Assembly: GCF_000022085.1 (NCBI RefSeq)
Contig: NC_011894.1
Span: 1-64,000, forward strand
Length of the DNA stretch: 64,000 nt
Reading direction: 5' to 3'
DNA from: Methylobacterium nodulans ORS 2060
GTDB taxonomy: Bacteria > Pseudomonadota > Alphaproteobacteria > Rhizobiales > Beijerinckiaceae
Part shown: positions 1 to 12,367 of the stretch, piece by piece
Layout of the letters: each line of letters opens with the position of its first letter
Numbering within the stretch: the stretch's first letter is position 1
Translations under genes and position numbers: made by a program
The notes under the pieces: model-generated
The model's input: the letters and a program-made list of their open reading frames with translations, nothing else
What the model was told of the DNA's origin: nothing
Database searches by the model: none

Positions 1-1500
1 ATGCGTGTGGATGGCAGCTTGGCGGAAGGGTTCGATCCGGGCGGCGGCGGCAGTAGCGGCAGCGGCGGTGGCGGCGACGTCGCGGCCGCGTGGCAGCGGG
101 TGAAGCGGCGCCTGCGGGCCGAGCTCGGCGAGGACGTGTTCGCGAGCTGGTTCGCGCGGCTCGAACTGCAGGAGGTCTCCGGGGGGACCGCCCGTCTCAC
201 CGTGCCGACCCGTTTCCTCAAGAGCTGGATCGAGTCCCACTACCTCGACCGGGTGCTCGCCACCTTCCGCAGCGAGGCCGACGGCGTCGAGGGGATCGAG
301 GTCGGCGTGCGCGGGCCGATGGCGCCCGCCCGCGCGGCTCCGGTCGGCATGGCGCCCGCCGCTCCGAAGGCGGCCACGCCCGTGCGGCTGGCCGCCTCCG
401 CCCCGGCCGCCGCCGAGACGGCGGAGGCGGACCGGGCCGGCCGCTCCGAGGCCGCCGATCTCAGCGGCGCACCCCTGGATCCGCGCCTCACCTTCCAGAG
501 CTTCGTGGTCGGCCGCTCGAACGCGCTCGCGCATGCGGCGGCCGAGCGGGTCGCGGCCCATGACGGCGGCGGGCCGGTCTACAACCCGCTCTACTTCCAT
601 GCGGGGGTGGGTCTGGGGAAGACGCATCTCCTGCACGCGATCGGGCATGCGGCCAAGGAGGTTGGGCGGCGGGTGATCTACCTCACGGCCGACCGCTTCA
701 TGTACGGCTTCGTCAACGCCCTGAAGACGCAGAACGCGCTTGCCTTCAAGGAGCGTCTGCGCGCCATCGACGTGCTGATCCTCGACGACGTTCAGTTCAT
801 CCAGGGCCGCTCGATCCAGGCCGAGTTCGGCCATACGCTGAACGCCCTGATCGATGCCGGCCGGCAGGTCGTCGCCGCCGCCGACCGGCCGCCGACCGAG
901 CTGGAGAGCCTCGACGAGCGCGTGCGCTCGCGCCTTGCGGGCGGCCTCGTGGTCGAGATCGGCACCCTCGACGAGGCCCTGCGCGCCACCATCCTGCAGT
1001 CGCGCCTGGAGGCGGTGCGCGCCACGCACCCGGCCTTCGAGGTCAGCCCTGCCGTCGCCGAATACGTCGCCAAGGCGATCACGGCGAATGGCCGCGACCT
1101 CGAAGGGGCGGTGAACCGCCTCCTCGCCCACGCGACCCTGACGGGCGCCCCCGTGACCCTCGAGACCGCCGAGACGGCGATCCGCGACCTCGTGAAGAAC
1201 CGCGAGCCCAAGCGGGTCAAGATCGAGGACATCCAGAAGCTGGTGGCGAGCCGCTACAACGTCTCGCGCTCCGACATTCTCTCGGAGCGGCGCACCGCCG
1301 CCGTGGTGAAGCCGCGCCAGATCGCCATGTATCTCTCGAAGGTGCTGACGCTGCGCTCGCTGCCGGAGATCGGCCGCCGCTTCGGCGGGCGCGACCACAC
1401 CACGGTGCTGCATGCGGTGCGCAAGATCGAGAAGGCGATCGGCGAGGATTCCGCCCTCTGCGACGAGGTCGAGCTCCTCAAGCGCATGCTCCAGGACTGA
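1..1500 (+). CDS. dnaA: Chromosomal replication initiator protein DnaA
   Basis: Replication initiator: as an ATP-bound filament it binds DnaA boxes and melts the origin. Domain I (about residues 29-100) is followed by an Ala/Pro-rich linker. The AAA+ domain has Walker A GVGLGKT (202-208) and Walker B LILDDVQ (259-265). DNA-binding domain IV carries GGRDHTT (462-468). At 499 aa it is of usual length for alphaproteobacteria. Odd feature: residues 13-26 are a Gly/Ser run ahead of domain I, so the true start could be internal, at the GTG at base 7 or the TTG at base 19. The upstream region lies outside the window, so no promoter or origin can be judged. dnaN follows. Confidence 0.97.
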   Translation: MRVDGSLAEGFDPGGGGSSGSGGGGDVAAAWQRVKRRLRAELGEDVFASWFARLELQEVSGGTARLTVPTRFLKSWIESHYLDRVLATFRSEADGVEGIEVGVRGPMAPARAAPVGMAPAAPKAATPVRLAASAPAAAETAEADRAGRSEAADLSGAPLDPRLTFQSFVVGRSNALAHAAAERVAAHDGGGPVYNPLYFHAGVGLGKTHLLHAIGHAAKEVGRRVIYLTADRFMYGFVNALKTQNALAFKERLRAIDVLILDDVQFIQGRSIQAEFGHTLNALIDAGRQVVAAADRPPTELESLDERVRSRLAGGLVVEIGTLDEALRATILQSRLEAVRATHPAFEVSPAVAEYVAKAITANGRDLEGAVNRLLAHATLTGAPVTLETAETAIRDLVKNREPKRVKIEDIQKLVASRYNVSRSDILSERRTAAVVKPRQIAMYLSKVLTLRSLPEIGRRFGGRDHTTVLHAVRKIEKAIGEDSALCDEVELLKRMLQD

Positions 1501-1515
1501 TCCGCCCCGGTTCCA

Positions 1516-1538
1516 CCCGTGGGCGCGCGCCCCACGGG
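1516..1538. terminator. Hairpin downstream of dnaA
   Basis: Perfect 8-bp stem (CCCGTGGG / CCCACGGG) with a 7-base loop, 16 bases after the dnaA stop codon. No T-tract follows, so it may be a weak terminator or an RNA-stability structure between dnaA and dnaN. Confidence 0.35.
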
Positions 1539-1662
1539 CGCGCGCCGGGTCCCGACTTGCCTTCGGGGTCCGGCTTCGCCAAAGTTTCGTCCCCGTGCGG
1601 GCACGGGAAGCGATGTGGTGCCGGCCTTCCGGCCGGAATGTTTGAGACGGCGGACCACCCCC

Positions 1663-2784
1663 ATGAGAGTCACAGTCGAGCGCGCGGCCCTCCTTCGGTC
1701 GCTCGGCCACGTGCACCGCGTCGTGGAGCGGCGCAACACGATCCCGATCCTGTCGAACGTGCTGCTGCGCTCGAGCGCCGACGGCCTGCAGCTCAAGGCG
1801 ACCGACCTCGACATCGAGGTGACCGAGACCATCCCGGCCGACGTGGCCGACGGGGGCGCCACCACGGTCCCGGCCCATGTCATCTACGACATCGTCCGCA
1901 AGCTGCCGGAGGGCGCGCAGGTCTCCCTGGAGACGACCGGTGATACCGGCCAGATGCTGATCCGCTCCGGCCGCTCGCGCTTCACGCTCGGCGCCCTGCC
2001 GGAGACCGATTTCCCGGACCTCGCCGCGGGCGAGCTGCCCCATCGCTTCCAGCTCCAGGCCGCGGAGCTGAAAAAGCTCATCGACAAGACCCAGTTCGCG
2101 ATCTCCACGGAGGAGACGCGCTACTACCTCAACGGCATCTTCTTTCACACGATCGAGGCGGAGGGCGGCGTGAAGCTGCGCGCGGTCGCCACCGACGGGC
2201 ACCGCCTCGCCCGCGTCGAGATGCCGGCGCCCGAGGGCAGCCACGGCATGCCGGGCATCATCGTGCCGCGCAAGGCCGTGGCCGAGATCCAGAAGCTCGT
2301 GGAGGATGGCGGCGACAGCGTCGGCGTCGAGATCTCCTCCGCCAAGGTGCGCTTCACGTTCTCGACCGGCGTCATGCTGATCTCGAAGCTCATCGACGGC
2401 ACCTTCCCGGACTACCAGCGCGTCATCCCGACCGGGAACGACAAGCTCCTGACCGTGGAGCGCGACCAGTTCGCCAAGGCGGTCGACCGCGTCTCGACCA
2501 TCTCCTCCGAGCGGGGCCGGGCCGTGAAGCTTGCGGTGGCCGGCGGACGCCTCTCGCTCTCGGTGAACAACCCGGATTCCGGCAGCGCCACCGAGGAGCT
2601 CGATGCCGATTACGAGGCGGCGCCCCTCGATATCGGTTTCAACGCCCGCTATCTCCTCGACATCACCGCGCAGCTCGACGGGGACACCGCCCTGTTCAAG
2701 CTCGCCGATCCGGGCTCGCCGACCCTGATCCAGGACAAGGACGGAGCCCCCGCGCTCTACGTCCTGATGCCGATGCGGGTGTGA
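1663..2784 (+). CDS. dnaN: DNA polymerase III beta subunit (sliding clamp)
   Basis: Ring-shaped processivity clamp that tethers polymerase III to DNA. The ATG at 1663 begins MRVTVERAALL, the typical alphaproteobacterial N-terminus, and gives 373 aa, the usual clamp size. The frame is open upstream to 1519, but that part has no clamp similarity and overlaps the hairpin region. The C-terminus YVLMPMRV matches the usual clamp ending, which forms part of the partner-binding pocket. It lies between dnaA and recF, the classical order. Confidence 0.97.
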   Translation: MRVTVERAALLRSLGHVHRVVERRNTIPILSNVLLRSSADGLQLKATDLDIEVTETIPADVADGGATTVPAHVIYDIVRKLPEGAQVSLETTGDTGQMLIRSGRSRFTLGALPETDFPDLAAGELPHRFQLQAAELKKLIDKTQFAISTEETRYYLNGIFFHTIEAEGGVKLRAVATDGHRLARVEMPAPEGSHGMPGIIVPRKAVAEIQKLVEDGGDSVGVEISSAKVRFTFSTGVMLISKLIDGTFPDYQRVIPTGNDKLLTVERDQFAKAVDRVSTISSERGRAVKLAVAGGRLSLSVNNPDSGSATEELDADYEAAPLDIGFNARYLLDITAQLDGDTALFKLADPGSPTLIQDKDGAPALYVLMPMRV

Positions 2785-2900
2785 GGGCGTAGCCCTTTGT
2801 GAGCGTCCTCACTGACGACGTGGCGATTGATCGCGTCGTTCATGGGGCGCGGGATCTTGCAACGCTCCTCGACGACCCTTGATTGGGTGGCTCAACGCCC

Positions 2901-4049
2901 ATGGCCGCCCCCGACCCCTTTCGCGTCACGCGCCTCATCGCCCGGGATTTCCGCAATCACGCGAGCCTCGATCTCGGCGTGAGCCGGCCCTTCGTCGCCC
3001 TGGTGGGCGAGAACGGCGCCGGCAAGACCAACATCCTTGAAGCGCTCTCGCTGTTCGCGCCCGGACGCGGCCTGCGCCGGGCGGACTTCGCCGCCATGGC
3101 CCGCGAGGGCGGGCCGGGGGGCTTCGCGGTCTCGCTGAACCTTGCCGGGCCGCATGGCGAGCACCGGGTCGGCACCGCCTGGGAGCCGCCGCAGACCCGC
3201 GAGGAGCGCGCAGGCCGGCTCTGCCGCATCGATGGGGCGAGCGCGCCCTCCCCCACGGCCTTCGCCGAGCATCTGCGGGTGGTCTGGCTCACGCCGGACC
3301 TCGATGCGCTGTTCCGTGGCCCGGCAGGGGAGCGGCGCCGCTTCCTCGACCGGCTGGTCCTCGCGGTCGATGCCGGCCACGGCGCCCGGGTGAGCGCGCT
3401 CGAACGGGCGCTGCGCTCCCGCAACCGCCTCCTGGAGGAGCGGCCCGACGACACTCCCTGGCTCGACGCGGTGGAGCGCGAGGTGGCGGAACTCGCCATC
3501 GCGGTGGCGCTCGCCCGCCGCGAGACGGTGGAACGCCTCGACCGCCTCATCCTCGCCAGCCGGGACGAGGCCTCGCCCTTCCCCTGGGCGGGGGTGCGGC
3601 TCGAAGGCGAGATCGACGACCTCGTGGCGGTCTGGCCGGCGGTCGATGCGGAGGACCGCTTCCGCGCGATGCTGCGCCAGAACCGTTTTCGCGATCGCGC
3701 CGCCGGCCGCACCCTCGCCGGCCCGCAAGCCTCCGACCTGCTCGTGCGCCACGGCCCCAAGGATGTGCCGGCCGGCACCGCCTCCACCGGCGAGCAGAAG
3801 GCGCTGCTGATCGGCCTCGTGCTCGCCCATGCGCGGCTTGTCGCCGGCATGAGTGGCCTGCCGCCCCTCGTCCTCCTCGACGAGGTCGCGGCCCATCTCG
3901 ACCCGCGCCGCCGCGCCGGCCTGTTCGATGCGCTCGAAGCCCTGCCCGGACAGGTCTGGATGACGGGGGCGGATCCGGCCCTCTTCGCCGAACTCGGCAA
4001 CCGCGGCGACCTGATCGCGGTCGCGGATGGCCACCTCGCTCCCGGCTGA
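2901..4049 (+). CDS. recF: DNA replication and repair protein RecF
   Basis: SMC-like ATPase that helps load RecA at single-strand gaps with RecO and RecR. It is 382 aa. Walker A GENGAGKT is at 36-43, an ABC-type signature STGEQKALL near 294-302, and Walker B VLLDEVAAHLD near 325. The ATG at 2901 is preferred to the in-frame TTG at 2883 because the family start motif (FRVTRLIARDFRNH) begins seven residues later. The 116-bp gap after dnaN shows no other gene. gyrB, which often follows recF elsewhere, is absent here. Confidence 0.95.
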   Translation: MAAPDPFRVTRLIARDFRNHASLDLGVSRPFVALVGENGAGKTNILEALSLFAPGRGLRRADFAAMAREGGPGGFAVSLNLAGPHGEHRVGTAWEPPQTREERAGRLCRIDGASAPSPTAFAEHLRVVWLTPDLDALFRGPAGERRRFLDRLVLAVDAGHGARVSALERALRSRNRLLEERPDDTPWLDAVEREVAELAIAVALARRETVERLDRLILASRDEASPFPWAGVRLEGEIDDLVAVWPAVDAEDRFRAMLRQNRFRDRAAGRTLAGPQASDLLVRHGPKDVPAGTASTGEQKALLIGLVLAHARLVAGMSGLPPLVLLDEVAAHLDPRRRAGLFDALEALPGQVWMTGADPALFAELGNRGDLIAVADGHLAPG

Positions 4050-4084
4050 CCGGCGTCAGGTGAGGCTGGAGGCGATGTCGGTGT

Positions 4085-4339
4085 GATGCGGCTTCCGGTT
4101 GATCTGTTCGGAGACAAGAGGGCGCGGGAACCGCGGGATCCCCTCTCCCGTGCGGGAGAGGGGTATGGGGATCGAAGATCCCACGCGAGGGTCCCGGACC
4201 GTTCCGCAATGATTCTGAAGCCGTGGTGCTGGCAGCGGGCCGGTTCAGGCTTCTTGCTGAACCACCTGGGCCCTCACGCGCGATCTTCGATCGCCTGCCC
4301 CTCTCCCGCACGGGAGAGGGGTTCCCCGCGCGGACTCAA
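4085..4339. repeat. R1 palindromic element, copy A (right end lost)
   Basis: About 255 bp matching the reverse complement of 38689-38940 over nearly its whole length. It holds two copies of a 24-bp palindrome (CCCCTCTCCC ... GGGAGAGGGG) at 4140-4163 and 4298-4321. An inner inverted pair GATCGAAGATC / GATCTTCGATC lies at 4170-4180 and 4282-4292. The left terminus (CCGGTTGATCTGTTC, near 4095) is present. The matching right terminus is missing, and the sequence runs straight into a vapC start codon. No coding capacity. Confidence 0.75.
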
Positions 4340-4343
4340 TGAA

Positions 4344-4590
4344 CATCAGGGCTCACCGCTCAGATGGTCGAAGAAGGCGTTGTCGGCCTTGAGGCCCGTT
4401 TCTGGAGCGGCTGCCAAGGCGTCCTGGATCGGCTTGATGCGTGCGCGGAACGCTAAAGAGCGACTGTTCGCGGCGTTGAATTTCATTCTCCAGCGCCATA
4501 CGCACGGCTTTTCGTCTTGCTGACGCGCGCGACGGAAGCCAGCATCTCGGCGAGGCGATTCACCTCCTCGCTGCGGATGTTCAGAGGCAT
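4344..4590 (-). pseudogene. Decayed vapBC toxin-antitoxin remnant
   Basis: On the minus strand the ATG at 4590 opens MPLNIRSEEVNRLAEMLASV and then ARVSKTK, typical of the Rv0623/VapB-type antitoxin N-terminus. After an AAAA run (4509-4512) the family sequence continues as AVRMALENEIQRRE in a second frame, then as RIKPIQDALAAAPETGLKAD in a third, ending DNAFFDHLSGEP with a TGA at 4348-4346. Two frameshifts therefore break it. The stop overlaps an ATG (TGATG) reading MFIE, which resembles the MFID start of VapC toxins. The toxin is lost within a few codons, where the R1 element begins. The sequence features are seen directly; the VapBC assignment is from family knowledge. Confidence 0.75.
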
Positions 4591-4707
4591 TGCGGACCTG
4601 CCGTGTAGACGGGCGAAAAGTAATGCCTGCCAAGCCGGTCGCAACGCGCGCCGGCACGTTCAACGCCGGGGCGTCCATGCCGCTCCGGCCACTGAAACAG
4701 GGATCCG

Positions 4708-6558
4708 ATGACCTCACGCCTCGACGAGGCCCGCGCCGCGCTTCGCACCACCTTCGGCTATGAGGATTTCCGGCCCGGCCAGGCCGAGGTCATCGGCGCC
4801 GTGCTCGCCGGGCGCGACGTCCTCGCCGTGATGCCGACGGGCTCGGGCAAGTCGATGACCTATCAGCTCCCGGCCCTGGTCGAGCGCTCGCTCACCGTCG
4901 TGGTCTCGCCGCTGATCGCCCTGATGCACGACCAGGTGCAGCAGATGCAGGGGTTCGGCGTCGCCGCCGCGACCCTCAACTCCACGATCGACGAGGCCAC
5001 GGCCAGGGCGGCCTGGCGCCAGATCCGGGCGGGCGACCTGCGCCTGCTCTTCGTCTCGCCCGAGCGCCTGCTGATGGAGGGGCTGATCGAGGCGCTCCAG
5101 AGCGCGGGCGTGCGGCGCCTCGCCGTCGACGAGGCGCATTGCGTCTCGCAATGGGGCCACGACTTCCGGCCCGAATACCGCGATCTCGCCCGGGCCCGCG
5201 AGGCGCTGGGCGGCGTCCAGACGGTGGCGCTCACGGCGACCGCCGACACCGCCACCCGGGCCGATATCAGCGAGCGGCTCTTCCCCGCCGGCCGCAAGCC
5301 CGAGGTCTTCGTCCATTCCTTCGACCGGCCGAACATCCGGCTGACCTTCGCGCCCAAGGAGCACCCGACGCGCCAGATCAGCCGCTTCCTGCGCCCGCGC
5401 CGGGCGGAGAGCGGCATCGTCTACTGCTCGTCGCGCAAGCGCACCGAGCAGCTCGCGCAGCTGCTGCAGGAGGAGGGCGTCAGGGCCCTGCCCTACCATG
5501 CGGGCCTCGACCAGGGCACCCGCATGCGCAACCAGGATGCCTTCCTGCAGGAAGACGGGATCGTCATGGTGGCGACCGTCGCCTTCGGAATGGGCATCAA
5601 CAAGCCCGACGTGCGCTTCGTCTGCCACGCCGACATGCCCTCCAATGTCGAGGGCTATTACCAGGAGATCGGCCGCGCCGGGCGCGACGGGCTGCCGGCC
5701 GACACGCTGACCCTCTACGGCCTCGACGACATGGCGCTGCGCCGCCGGCAGATCGACGAGAAGGACATCCCGGACGAGCGCCGTCGGGTCGAGCGCCGCA
5801 AGCTCGAGGCGATGATCGCGCTCTGCGAGGGGGCGACCTGCCGCCGCCAGTCGCTGCTTGCCTATTTCGGCGAGGCGAGCGGCCCCTGCGGCCGCTGCGA
5901 CCTCTGCCGGGGCGGCGTCTCCCTGGTCGACGGCACGGTTGCGGCCCAGAAGGTCCTGTCCGCGATCGTGCGCACCGGCCAGCGCTTCGGCGCGGCCTAT
6001 ATCTGCGACCTCGTCCATGGCAAGGAGACCGACCAGATCCGCCGCAACGGCCATACGCGGCTCAGGACCTTCGGCGTCGGGGCCGACAAGCCGGTGGCGG
6101 CATGGCGCTCCATTATGCGCCAGCTCTTCGCGGCGGGGGCGGTCGCCGAGAACCAGGACGGCTATGGCGGCCTCGCCATGACCGACAAGGGCGAGGCGAT
6201 CCTGTTCGGCCGCGAGACGGTGCAACTGCGTCCCGATCCGGAGCCGCGCCCGCCCAAGGAGCGCCGCAGCCGCAGCGCCGCCGACCACGACGACACGCTC
6301 GGCCTGTCGCCGGACGACGAGGCGCTGTTCCAGCACCTGCGGGGCCTGCGCGCCACGCTCGCGCGTCAGGAGGGGGTTGCCGCCTACATGATCTTCCCGG
6401 ACCGCACGCTCATCGAGATGGCCCGCGCCAAGCCCGTCGACCTCTGGGCCCTGCGCTCCGTGCACGGCGTCGGCGAGAGGAAGCGCGAGGCCTATGGCGA
6501 GGCCTTCGTCGGCACCATCGCGGATTTCCTCGCCGATGCGGCCAAGCGGGCCGGCTGA
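4708..6558 (+). CDS. recQ: ATP-dependent DNA helicase RecQ
   Basis: 3'-5' DNA helicase acting in recombination and fork repair. It is 616 aa, the usual size. Walker A MPTGSGKS is at 42-49 and the DEAH box at 141-144. Helicase motif VI lies in the EIGRAGRDG stretch. A zinc-binding cysteine set (C373, C378 and the CGRCDLC cluster near 394-400) opens the RQC domain. A C-terminal HRDC domain spans about 530-605. ATG 4708 follows an AGGGAT ribosome-binding sequence. It stands alone between the vapBC remnant and the iron-uptake genes. Confidence 0.95.
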   Translation: MTSRLDEARAALRTTFGYEDFRPGQAEVIGAVLAGRDVLAVMPTGSGKSMTYQLPALVERSLTVVVSPLIALMHDQVQQMQGFGVAAATLNSTIDEATARAAWRQIRAGDLRLLFVSPERLLMEGLIEALQSAGVRRLAVDEAHCVSQWGHDFRPEYRDLARAREALGGVQTVALTATADTATRADISERLFPAGRKPEVFVHSFDRPNIRLTFAPKEHPTRQISRFLRPRRAESGIVYCSSRKRTEQLAQLLQEEGVRALPYHAGLDQGTRMRNQDAFLQEDGIVMVATVAFGMGINKPDVRFVCHADMPSNVEGYYQEIGRAGRDGLPADTLTLYGLDDMALRRRQIDEKDIPDERRRVERRKLEAMIALCEGATCRRQSLLAYFGEASGPCGRCDLCRGGVSLVDGTVAAQKVLSAIVRTGQRFGAAYICDLVHGKETDQIRRNGHTRLRTFGVGADKPVAAWRSIMRQLFAAGAVAENQDGYGGLAMTDKGEAILFGRETVQLRPDPEPRPPKERRSRSAADHDDTLGLSPDDEALFQHLRGLRATLARQEGVAAYMIFPDRTLIEMARAKPVDLWALRSVHGVGERKREAYGEAFVGTIADFLADAAKRAG

Positions 6559-6617
6559 CCGGCATCGGTCTGCCGGTCGGCTCCGCCGAGCAGCCGGCAG
6601 CGGGCGTCCCGGGCCGT

Positions 6618-6700
6618 GGCAAACTAGAACTATTTCAATTATAATCGTTTATTTTCAATGGCTTGCGGCGTTGACACCGTCCCGCTGGTTTGATTGACAT
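6618..6700 (+). promoter_or_regulatory. AT-rich control region upstream of the siderophore receptor
   Basis: A 45-bp AT-rich patch (about 6622-6662, with AATTATAATCGTTTATTTTC) stands out in a GC-rich gap, followed by two TTGACA hexamers at 6671-6676 and 6694-6699. It resembles loose Fur-type NATWAT repeats, but no clean Fur, Irr or RirA box is recognisable. Iron control is inferred from the downstream gene only. Confidence 0.35.
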
Positions 6701-6769
6701 CGCGCCGTTCTCATCCCGGACGAACGCATCTCGGCGTCACGGGAGCGCGGGGATCCGGAGTTTCGGGAT

Positions 6770-8899
6770 ATGGTGAAGGGTCGGGTGGCGCTGGTGGTCT
6801 GCGCGGCGCAGGCGGCGTGGATCGGCGGAGCCGTCGCGCAGGGCGCGAGCGATCCGGTCATCGCCCTCGACGAGATCTCCGTCGCGGGCTCCGCCCCGGA
6901 GGGCGCCGTGGTGGCGCGGGGCTACCAGCCGGTGCGCAGCAGCATCGTGAACGGCACCGAGACGCCGATCCTCAAGATCCCGCAGGCGGTCAGCGTCGTC
7001 ACCGAGCAGGTGATCCGCGACCAGCAGGTCCGCACCCTCGACGAGGCGCTCTACAACGTCCCGGGCATCACCCAGGCCAACACGCTCGGCGGCACGCAGG
7101 ATGCGGTGCTGCGCCGGGGCTTCGGCGACAACCGCGACGGCTCGATCCTGCGGGACGGGTTGCGCACCGCGCTGCCCCGCAGCTTCATGCCCACCACCGA
7201 GCGGGTGGAGGTGCTGAAAGGGCCAGCCTCGGCCCTCTACGGCATCCTCGACCCGGGCGGGCTCGTCAACATCGTCACCAAGAAGCCGCGCTTCGTGCCG
7301 GCCGGGACCGTCGAGGCCTTCGGCACCAGCTTCAATGGCGGCGGCGCCTCGCTCGACTTCACGGGGCCGATCGAGGGCACGGAACTCGCCTACCGGTTCG
7401 TGGCCGAGCACCGCAATGCCGAGTACTGGCGCAATTTCGGCACGCAGAACCAGCAGGTGCTCGCCCCCTCGCTCACCTGGCGGGGCGACACCGCCACGGT
7501 GCGGCTGTTCTATGAGTTCTCGCACTACCGCGCGCCGTTCGACCGCGGCACGATCTTCTATCCGGGCACCCACAGGGCGGTGCCGGTGCCGCGCGGCCGG
7601 CGCTTCGACGAGCGCTACAACATCACGGCCGGCGAGAGCCACGTGGCGGGGTTCGAGGTGAACCAGGACCTCGGCGAGACCTGGAAGCTCGACCTCAACT
7701 ACGCCTACAGCCACAATTTCTACGAGGACAACCAGGCCCGGGTGACGGCCTTCAACGCGGCGACCGGGCGCGTGACCCGAAGGGCCGACGCCACCCAGGA
7801 CTCGAATTTCGGGGTGCATGCCGCCCGCCTCGACCTGACGGGCCGCGTCGAGGATCCGCTCGGCTTCTCGCACGAGCTCCTGTTCGGCGCCTCCTACGAT
7901 GCGAGCCGGGTGCTGCGCACCGATATGATCCGGGGCCCGACGAATGCCGGCTTCAGCATCTTCGCGCCCGTCTACGGCACCCTGCCGGCGAGCCGCGCGG
8001 TCTCGGCCGCCGACAGCGACCAGCTCGAGCGCATCGAGACCGCGGCCGTCTACGCGCAGGACACCGTGGCGGTGACCGAGCGGCTCAGCCTCGTCGGCGG
8101 CCTGCGCTACCAGGATTTCACCCAGCAGGCCGGCAAGGGCCGCCCCTTCAACCTCAACACCGACGTCTCGGGCGGGCGCGTGGTGCCGCGGGTCGGGGCC
8201 GTCTATCTCCTCAACCCCGAGACCTCCGTCTACGCCTCTTATAGCGAGACCTTCCGGCCGAATTCCTCGATCGCGAGCTATATCGGCGCTCTTCCCCCTG
8301 AGTCCGGCGAGGCGGTGGAGGTCGGCATCAAGGTCCAGACCGAGGGCATCACCGCTACGGCAGCCTTCTACGACATCGTCAAGAGCAATGTGCTCTACAC
8401 CGAGACCGTCAACGGCATCAGCGTCAGCCGCACGGCCGGCCGGGTTGGCTCGCGCGGCTTCGAAGTGGACATCGCCGGCCAGATCGCGCCGGACTGGAGC
8501 GTGATCGCCACCTACGCCTATACGGACGCGGTGGTCCTCGCCGATCCGCTGCTCACCGGCAAGCGCCTCACCAACGTGGCGCCGCAGACCGCCTCCCTCT
8601 GGGTCACCCACGATTTCGGCATCGTCGGCGACGGGCGCCTGCGGGCGGGCGCGGGAGCGCGCTACGTCGGCTACCGGCCGGGCGACGCGGTGAACAGCTT
8701 CAAGCTGCCGGACTACGCGGTGGTGGACGCTTTCGTCGCCTACGACACCGTGGTCGCCGCCCTGCCGACGACGCTCCAGCTCAACATCCGCAACCTGCTC
8801 GACACGACCTACTACACGTCCTCGATCGGCACGAACAATCTCGGGGTGGAGGTCGGCGAGCCGTTCCAGGTCCTGGCCTCGGCGCGGGTGAGCTTCTGA
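6770..8899 (+). CDS. TonB-dependent siderophore receptor
   Basis: Outer-membrane receptor that imports ferric siderophore with energy from TonB. It is 709 aa. A signal peptide covers about residues 1-23. The plug domain spans about 60-170 (KIPQAVSVVTEQVIRDQ, then RVEVLKGPASALYG and GGLVNIVTKKP). A beta-barrel fills the rest and ends in the terminal aromatic ARVSF typical of outer-membrane barrels. There is no N-terminal signalling domain of the FecA type, so direct sigma/anti-sigma control is unlikely. The next gene starts one base after the stop, indicating one transcript. The siderophore cannot be told from sequence. Confidence 0.93.
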   Translation: MVKGRVALVVCAAQAAWIGGAVAQGASDPVIALDEISVAGSAPEGAVVARGYQPVRSSIVNGTETPILKIPQAVSVVTEQVIRDQQVRTLDEALYNVPGITQANTLGGTQDAVLRRGFGDNRDGSILRDGLRTALPRSFMPTTERVEVLKGPASALYGILDPGGLVNIVTKKPRFVPAGTVEAFGTSFNGGGASLDFTGPIEGTELAYRFVAEHRNAEYWRNFGTQNQQVLAPSLTWRGDTATVRLFYEFSHYRAPFDRGTIFYPGTHRAVPVPRGRRFDERYNITAGESHVAGFEVNQDLGETWKLDLNYAYSHNFYEDNQARVTAFNAATGRVTRRADATQDSNFGVHAARLDLTGRVEDPLGFSHELLFGASYDASRVLRTDMIRGPTNAGFSIFAPVYGTLPASRAVSAADSDQLERIETAAVYAQDTVAVTERLSLVGGLRYQDFTQQAGKGRPFNLNTDVSGGRVVPRVGAVYLLNPETSVYASYSETFRPNSSIASYIGALPPESGEAVEVGIKVQTEGITATAAFYDIVKSNVLYTETVNGISVSRTAGRVGSRGFEVDIAGQIAPDWSVIATYAYTDAVVLADPLLTGKRLTNVAPQTASLWVTHDFGIVGDGRLRAGAGARYVGYRPGDAVNSFKLPDYAVVDAFVAYDTVVAALPTTLQLNIRNLLDTTYYTSSIGTNNLGVEVGEPFQVLASARVSF

Positions 8900-8900
8900 C

Positions 8901-10046
8901 ATGGCCCGCCTGCATCCGCTCCTGTTCCAGATCCACTGGTTCCTCGGCCTCAGTGCCGGCCTCGTCCTGATGCTGTGCGGCGTCACCGGTGCGCTCCTGA
9001 CCTTCGAGGACGAAATCGTCGAGGCGCTCAGCCCCGGCATCGTCACGGTGGCGCCGCGATCCGCCCCCCGACTCACGCCGGACGCGCTCCTCGCCCGGCT
9101 CCAGGCGGAGGCGCCGGGCCAGCGGGTCGCGCTGCTCACGCTCTCGGGCGAGCCGGAGCGGGCCGCCCGCATCCGCTTCGCGCCCGAGGGCGGGCGGGGA
9201 CGCGGCGAGACGGTCTATGTCGATCCGTATGACGGCCGCATCCTCGGGCCGGGCCGGGGCGAGGCGGCCTTCGGCACCATCCTGCGCCTGCACCGCTGGC
9301 TCCTCATCCCCGGGGATGGCAACGGCTTCGGCCGCACCCTCACCGGCGCGAGCCTGCTGGCGCTGGTCTATCTCGCGCTCTCGGGGCTCTATCTGCGCTG
9401 GCCCAAGCGGGTCGGCGACTGGCGGGTCTGGCTGAGGCCGGCGCTGAGCCGCCGCGGCCGGCCCCTCTACTGGTCCCTCCACGCGGTCGTGGGGACCTGG
9501 GTGCTCGCGATCTACCTCGTCATCGCCCTCACCGGCCTGTGGTGGTCCTTCGGCTGGTATCGGGACGGCGCCGCCCTGCTCCTCACCGGGCGTCTGCCGC
9601 GCGGCGAGGCCGCGGAGGCCCGCCGGGACGGCCCCGGCTCCGGCGGCTCCCTCGACCGGGCCTTCGCGGCCTTCGAGACCGCCACGGATGGGCGCTATGC
9701 GGTCGCGACCCTGGCGCCGCCGCGCGGCCCCGAGCCGATCCGCATCCGCTCCGTGGCCCCGGACGCCCCCCACCGCCAGGCCCGCGACGAGTGGCGCATC
9801 CGGCCGGACGGCACCGTCGTGTCGAGCGATCTCTACGCCGCCCGACCGCTCGGGGAGAAGCTCGCCGGCAGCATGCTGGCGCTGCACGAGGGGCGCTTCT
9901 TCGGCTGGCCCGGCACGCTCCTGTTCTTCCTGGCCGCGCTGGCGATGCCGCTCTTCGGGGTCACGGGCCTGCTCCTCTATCTCGGGCGGCGCCGGAGCCG
10001 GCGCCGGGCCGCCGCAAGGGCGGAGCCGGTGCCGCAGCGGGGATAG
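8901..10046 (+). CDS. PepSY-associated transmembrane protein
   Basis: Inner-membrane protein of the PepSY-TM family, often found beside siderophore receptors and thought to act in ferric-siderophore reduction or release. It is 381 aa with four hydrophobic segments at about 15-37, 145-165, 195-217 and 335-360. Conserved His-containing stretches include QIHWFLGLSAG and RLHRWLLIPGD. It begins one base after the receptor's stop, so the two are probably co-transcribed. The family is clear; the biochemical role is inferred from context. Confidence 0.88.
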   Translation: MARLHPLLFQIHWFLGLSAGLVLMLCGVTGALLTFEDEIVEALSPGIVTVAPRSAPRLTPDALLARLQAEAPGQRVALLTLSGEPERAARIRFAPEGGRGRGETVYVDPYDGRILGPGRGEAAFGTILRLHRWLLIPGDGNGFGRTLTGASLLALVYLALSGLYLRWPKRVGDWRVWLRPALSRRGRPLYWSLHAVVGTWVLAIYLVIALTGLWWSFGWYRDGAALLLTGRLPRGEAAEARRDGPGSGGSLDRAFAAFETATDGRYAVATLAPPRGPEPIRIRSVAPDAPHRQARDEWRIRPDGTVVSSDLYAARPLGEKLAGSMLALHEGRFFGWPGTLLFFLAALAMPLFGVTGLLLYLGRRRSRRRAAARAEPVPQRG

Positions 10047-10127
10047 GATCGCACCGGCGAGTTGCCATCCGGTCCCGCGAGGCATTAAGCGCATCGCGAG
10101 GCCGCAGGACGCCGGAGAGGGTGCCGC

Positions 10128-12341
<2,214 letters not shown>

Positions 12342-12367
12342 ACCTTATCCACGGAGATTCCTGAACC

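Noticed and set aside
4299..4322. CRISPR array from the recurring palindromes
   Set aside because: There are no regularly spaced direct repeats with unique spacers; these are dispersed palindromes.
6622..6662. Clear Fur box before the siderophore receptor
   Set aside because: The AT-rich patch lacks a convincing 19-bp inverted Fur or Irr/RirA motif, so only a general control region is reported.
12345..12353. TTATCCACG, near-consensus DnaA box
   Set aside because: A single box 12 kb from dnaA, with no cluster or AT-rich unwinding region nearby, does not support an origin.
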